In this document: piece after piece, positions 60,601-64,000 of the stretch
Numbering within the stretch: the stretch's first letter is position 1
How the letters are laid out: every line of letters starts with the position of its first letter
Source of the DNA: Ectocarpus siliculosus
Lineage: Eukaryota > Sar > Phaeophyceae > Ectocarpales > Ectocarpaceae
Assembly (NCBI GenBank): GCA_000310025.1
Contig: FN649739.1
Coordinates: 3,437,722 to 3,501,721 of the forward strand
Direction: 5' to 3'
DNA: 64,000 bases
The notes under the pieces: model-generated
What the model was told of the DNA's origin: nothing
Databases searched by the model: none
What the model saw: the letters and a program-made list of their open reading frames with translations, nothing else
Translations under genes and position numbers: made by a program

Positions 60601-63600
60601 TTTCGTTTTTTGCGTCAGGGTCGTTCCCCGATTCGTCGAGTGGTGCATGCGCCGCGACCAGCCCAACACGTTACATCGTTCTAAAGACCATGAAGCTCTG
60701 AATCATGTACGTGGACTTCAGTACGTATTGCCACGTACAAGCGAAGCATCACCTTCTATCCCACTCGTCGGTGACCCTCCCCCCGTAGTTGGCCTCTGCG
60801 ATCAGATACCTCATGGCGTCGAACGGTGGCTTGTCGGGGTACTGCCAAGGAAAGGTCAAAGGGGGACAACCTAGTGACGCAATCACTTCGCTGTGCAGAA
60901 AACAATAAATTCACTCAAAACAGACCTGCTCAATCTGGAAGCCGAAGCATTTTTTCTGTTCTTAGCATCTCCTGGTTTCGCTCGTTCTTCACGCCTTCCT
61001 GACACCGTTTGACCTCCAGCCCTACTTACCTCGTCGAGGAACACGATGACAAGATCATGGCAGATGCTGAAGTCCGACTCGTTGAACTCGTACGGCACGT
61101 TGAAGCCTAGGCTCTTAAACTTGCGGCGCTCTAGGAGGATGGCGTGGAACCAGGCAAGGGAAAAGAGCAGCTTCCGGTACCGGAAAGTCTGTCCGCACCG
61201 GCTGAATTGTTCCTGTTCGATCGTTTTGCGGTTTCCGTTGGGAACGGATTAAGGATTTAGTTGGATGGCTCGAGATGCGGCGTTTCTGTTGAGCCGAACC
61301 CAGTGGGGGATCGTGAGCAAAACCGTGGAATGCTTAGCGGAACGGAACAGGGAGGATAGAAACAGATTAAAAGTAGCAGAAACTAACGGTATCACTGCTG
61401 ACCAACAGCGTTTAGTTGGGCGGTTTACTCCGCCACCGCCGCACGGCGCCGTGCACAGACGCTTAAAAAGAATCCAACCATGGCCATGGCTGTCAATGTA
61501 CTCGTTCGTTTCATTCGGCGATTGAGTTTGCGAAGCTGACGCAAGGGGAGCCCAACTATTGCGTCCAACAACGTCGAGCCAGCATTTTTGTGACGTCGTC
61601 TTGAGATGTCTGGATGGTGAGCAGCACAACCGTAGTCGACGCAGAAACGGAAGCTTTCACCACCGTTAGACTGGCGAGAGAAACAATGACGTTTGCGTTA
61701 CAGTAGAATATCCTTCAAGGGGTGTACTTAGGGGAACCCCCAAGGGGCCCTGCCCTACCTGATCTACCTGCCCTACCTCTTTGCTCTTTGTGCAAGTGCG
61801 CCACTCTGAGACCGGCTCGTTGGGCATGTGGGGGGTATGCGTACGTCAATCGCAAAGAACGTGAATCTTTCCGTTCCTAATACAAGCATGACAACTAGTT
61901 CGGGCTGTTACAGGTCGACGAAAGCCCTTTCGTCGCTTACCGGACTGACGATGTTATACAGCGTCGACACGTTGGCCCTCAAACCCGCCGGGGGCTCCGT
62001 GGTCATCTTCAACCCTCGCCGGAGAATCGAGATGGGGAACTTGGGGTGTGGTCCGGAAGAAAGCCACAGCCGAAAATCTTCGTGCGGCTCTCCGACACAC
62101 AAATCTTCCACGATCTGAGAGGAGAACCGGTGGCAAAACAAGCGAGTCGAGGCGCTGACACTGAGGTCTGATCTTCGTTGGGGGTGTTGTTGTGTGGATA
62201 CAAGCAGATAGGGAAAAGCTTTGAGGTTTGTGGTGCGGCCGGGACATCCTTCTTGTACCGTAACTATTCATGTAATTGCCAGCGACGAGAATCGTGCCAT
62301 AGCAGGGAGAATCAATCGGTCCTACGGTTTGAGCTTCAAACATCTCCTACGACTACATATGTGTAGGGTGGAGAAGCGGGTTGTGGTCCCATGTTGAGGC
62401 CGAGCTCTCTGCCTTCCACCATCTTTGCTGTTGCTGCACGTTACCGGTCATGGAGATGTTTTCTTTCGGGTACATGTACATCTCCTGCCGACGAGACCCA
62501 AAGCATGATAAGCGATATCAACGCCGAGTAAACACCAATGTCTCATCGTTTCCCTCCGGTAGCAGCGCCAAACGAACCTTCTCTAGCTCAGGCATCCATG
62601 ACAGCATCAGGTGGCAGTTTGCGAGGAACACCCAGTTTCCGAAGCTAACCCCGTCCTCTATCATTCGGATGGCAGCTGGAGCCTGCCCCTGACCCAAGGC
62701 CACGTTGGACATCTTAACCCCTTGAGCTACCGAAAGGGACTGGACCTGGGGTGGGTAGAGCGAACAAAACAAAAGACCAAAATTGGAACAGCAGTAGGTG
62801 GGATTAACTAACCTCTTGGCCGAACGCAGGGCGAACGAGATGATATCTACACGCTCCTGCCAGGGAGCACGGTGCTGGCTTCGAGGTGTTTCGGTGTATG
62901 TTCCCTCATCCTTGGCACAACCGCAGATTCAAAACAACATGCCCTTCCTGCGTCTCGAGTAGTTCGTGTTCCACTAATTGCTATTGTGTGATACTGCTGT
63001 AAGTGTCTATTCTGTTGCCCGTGTGTCAAGACTTGGTTCATCCTTTAGACCCGTCCCCTTGACCTCGTGCCATGGTTTGAGGTGTTGCCGATGACCCTTC
63101 GCAAAAGGCGGGTACTGATTCTGCCGCGACTTGTCCGCAAAGCTTCGACTGTGCCTCTCTTTACAGGCGTCTCGTGTTCCACCACCTTGCGGAGGTCTCT
63201 CAGCGGGTGAGATGGATGGCGTGGGATACACAGAATGGTTCTTTGCATTTCAACCTTCAAAGTTGACGATGATTGGCAGTAGCAAGAAAACACACAGAGA
63301 GTAAACAGATATCGCTACCCTACTGTCTTATAGTCTCTATTGCACCCACCTGAGCCGTGGGGTCCACTCCCGGCGAAAGCACGAAAATCAGCGGTGTTTT
63401 GGGAGTAGATCCGTTGAACACCGTCTGCATCGCAATCGAGGGCCACAAATTATTCGAGAGGAAAGGTTGACTTCCACGCTTTCGACAAAATGAGTGTGCA
63501 GTCATCAAGGGGCTCGCGTGTAGCCTGGTTGTCGCGCGAGTTTTGCTGGTGTCTTTGGGGTGAACTGACTGTGAGATATGATAGGACAATTTGTTCAGGG

Positions 63601-63967
63601 TGTTTGAGGGTGTACGCAAGGACACTATGACGCCAACCAACGCTAGACGAACGGTCGCATCCTGCACATTCATGCCGACGATTCGTTCTGCACTTGCTTG
63701 TGCACAACAAATCGCACACAAGTACAACCGGCGGCAGGACAATCAAAAGCACAAAGGCACCTTCAGATCGAACGCCGGCGGATCAGCGAATTGGGGCCCG
63801 AGATTGTTGGACACGTAGGTCGCAGCCGAGAAGAGAATGCGATCGGCACGAAGGGAGCGGAGGACGCACAGCCTCTGCAGGTCGGAGCACTTGTTTTCCC
63901 AGTCTCCCGGTAGAGGGGACTCCTCGGGCTTCGCCGACAGGAACCACGCCTTCCACTCTCGGGGAGA
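54632..63967 (-). CDS. Axonemal-type dynein heavy chain, 3' part
   Basis: Motor subunit that hydrolyses ATP to walk on microtubules; this class drives flagellar beating. Fifteen exons close in phase: 63967-63761, 63424-63350, 62745-62578, 62114-61941, 61212-61030, 60841-60753, 60238-60118, 59556-59446, 58755-58645, 57937-57864, 57440-57320, 56647-56497, 56121-56013, 55645-55516, 54817-54632, about 670 residues. Hallmarks in order: [22 protein letters not shown] and WVFLANCHL (AAA6), [28 protein letters not shown] and [82 protein letters not shown] and the terminal [18 protein letters not shown]...WTKRGVALL. The absence of the TLSTTGHSTNFV-type tail argues against the single-headed DNAH1/3/7 class; the exact paralogue is uncertain. 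The rest of the gene (stem, AAA1-5) lies beyond the right edge. Confidence 0.95.
60112..60118 (-). other. Probable GC-AG splice donor in dynein gene
   Basis: The exon 60238-60118 ends TATAAG followed by GCAAGC, with no GT within reach. Joining AAG directly to the next acceptor (GATGAAATAG, exon from 59556) keeps phase 0 and gives DLQSYK-EFIKRFP, as the family requires. AG|GCAAG is the usual form of minor GC donors. Confidence 0.75.
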
Positions 63968-64000
63968 CTGTCGTGTGTCATGGGCAGACGTCATGACCGC

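Overview
The window is nuclear DNA of an intron-rich eukaryote. Three protein genes can be read with confidence. All lie on the minus strand, and each is cut into short exons (about 40-350 bp) separated by introns of several hundred bp to nearly 4 kb, with ordinary GT-AG borders and one likely GC-AG border. An axonemal-type dynein heavy chain implies a lineage with flagellated cells. Balanced base composition, large regular introns and scattered Notch-repeat (LNR) relics would fit a brown alga or related stramenopile, but that assignment is inference from style, not from a marker gene.

Layout. Positions 1-4050 hold the right part of a satellite array (unit 320-324 bp), followed by a second, two-unit tandem repeat to about 4630. 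From 4.6 to 24.1 kb I find no intact gene. This stretch holds two decayed LNR (Notch-type) gene fragments (5.3-5.7 and 7.8-8.3 kb), tRNA-derived SINE-like copies, a (CAA)n-tailed element in at least three copies, a family of about 620 bp of which one copy is interrupted by the CAA element, a long inverted repeat, and several local duplications and low-complexity tracts.

From 36.9 down to 24.1 kb runs a complete PUF60-like splicing factor (N-terminal acidic/Ala-rich tail, RRM1, RRM2, Ala-rich linker, C-terminal UHM). Its last intron (3.9 kb) holds a copy of the 620-bp repeat, a 281-bp tandem duplication and a possible exon of another gene. From 49.0 down to 40.6 kb lies an ankyrin-repeat gene whose reading phases run into a set of membrane-type exons; whether these are one gene or two is open. 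From 54.6 kb to the right edge lies the 3' part of a dynein heavy chain gene, 15 exons covering the AAA5/AAA6 region to the C-terminus, continuing past the window.

The three genes have no obvious functional link: one acts in 3' splice-site recognition, one in the flagellar axoneme, one is an unassigned ankyrin/membrane protein. Exon borders were placed by eye from splice consensus, phase and family similarity, and may be off by a base.
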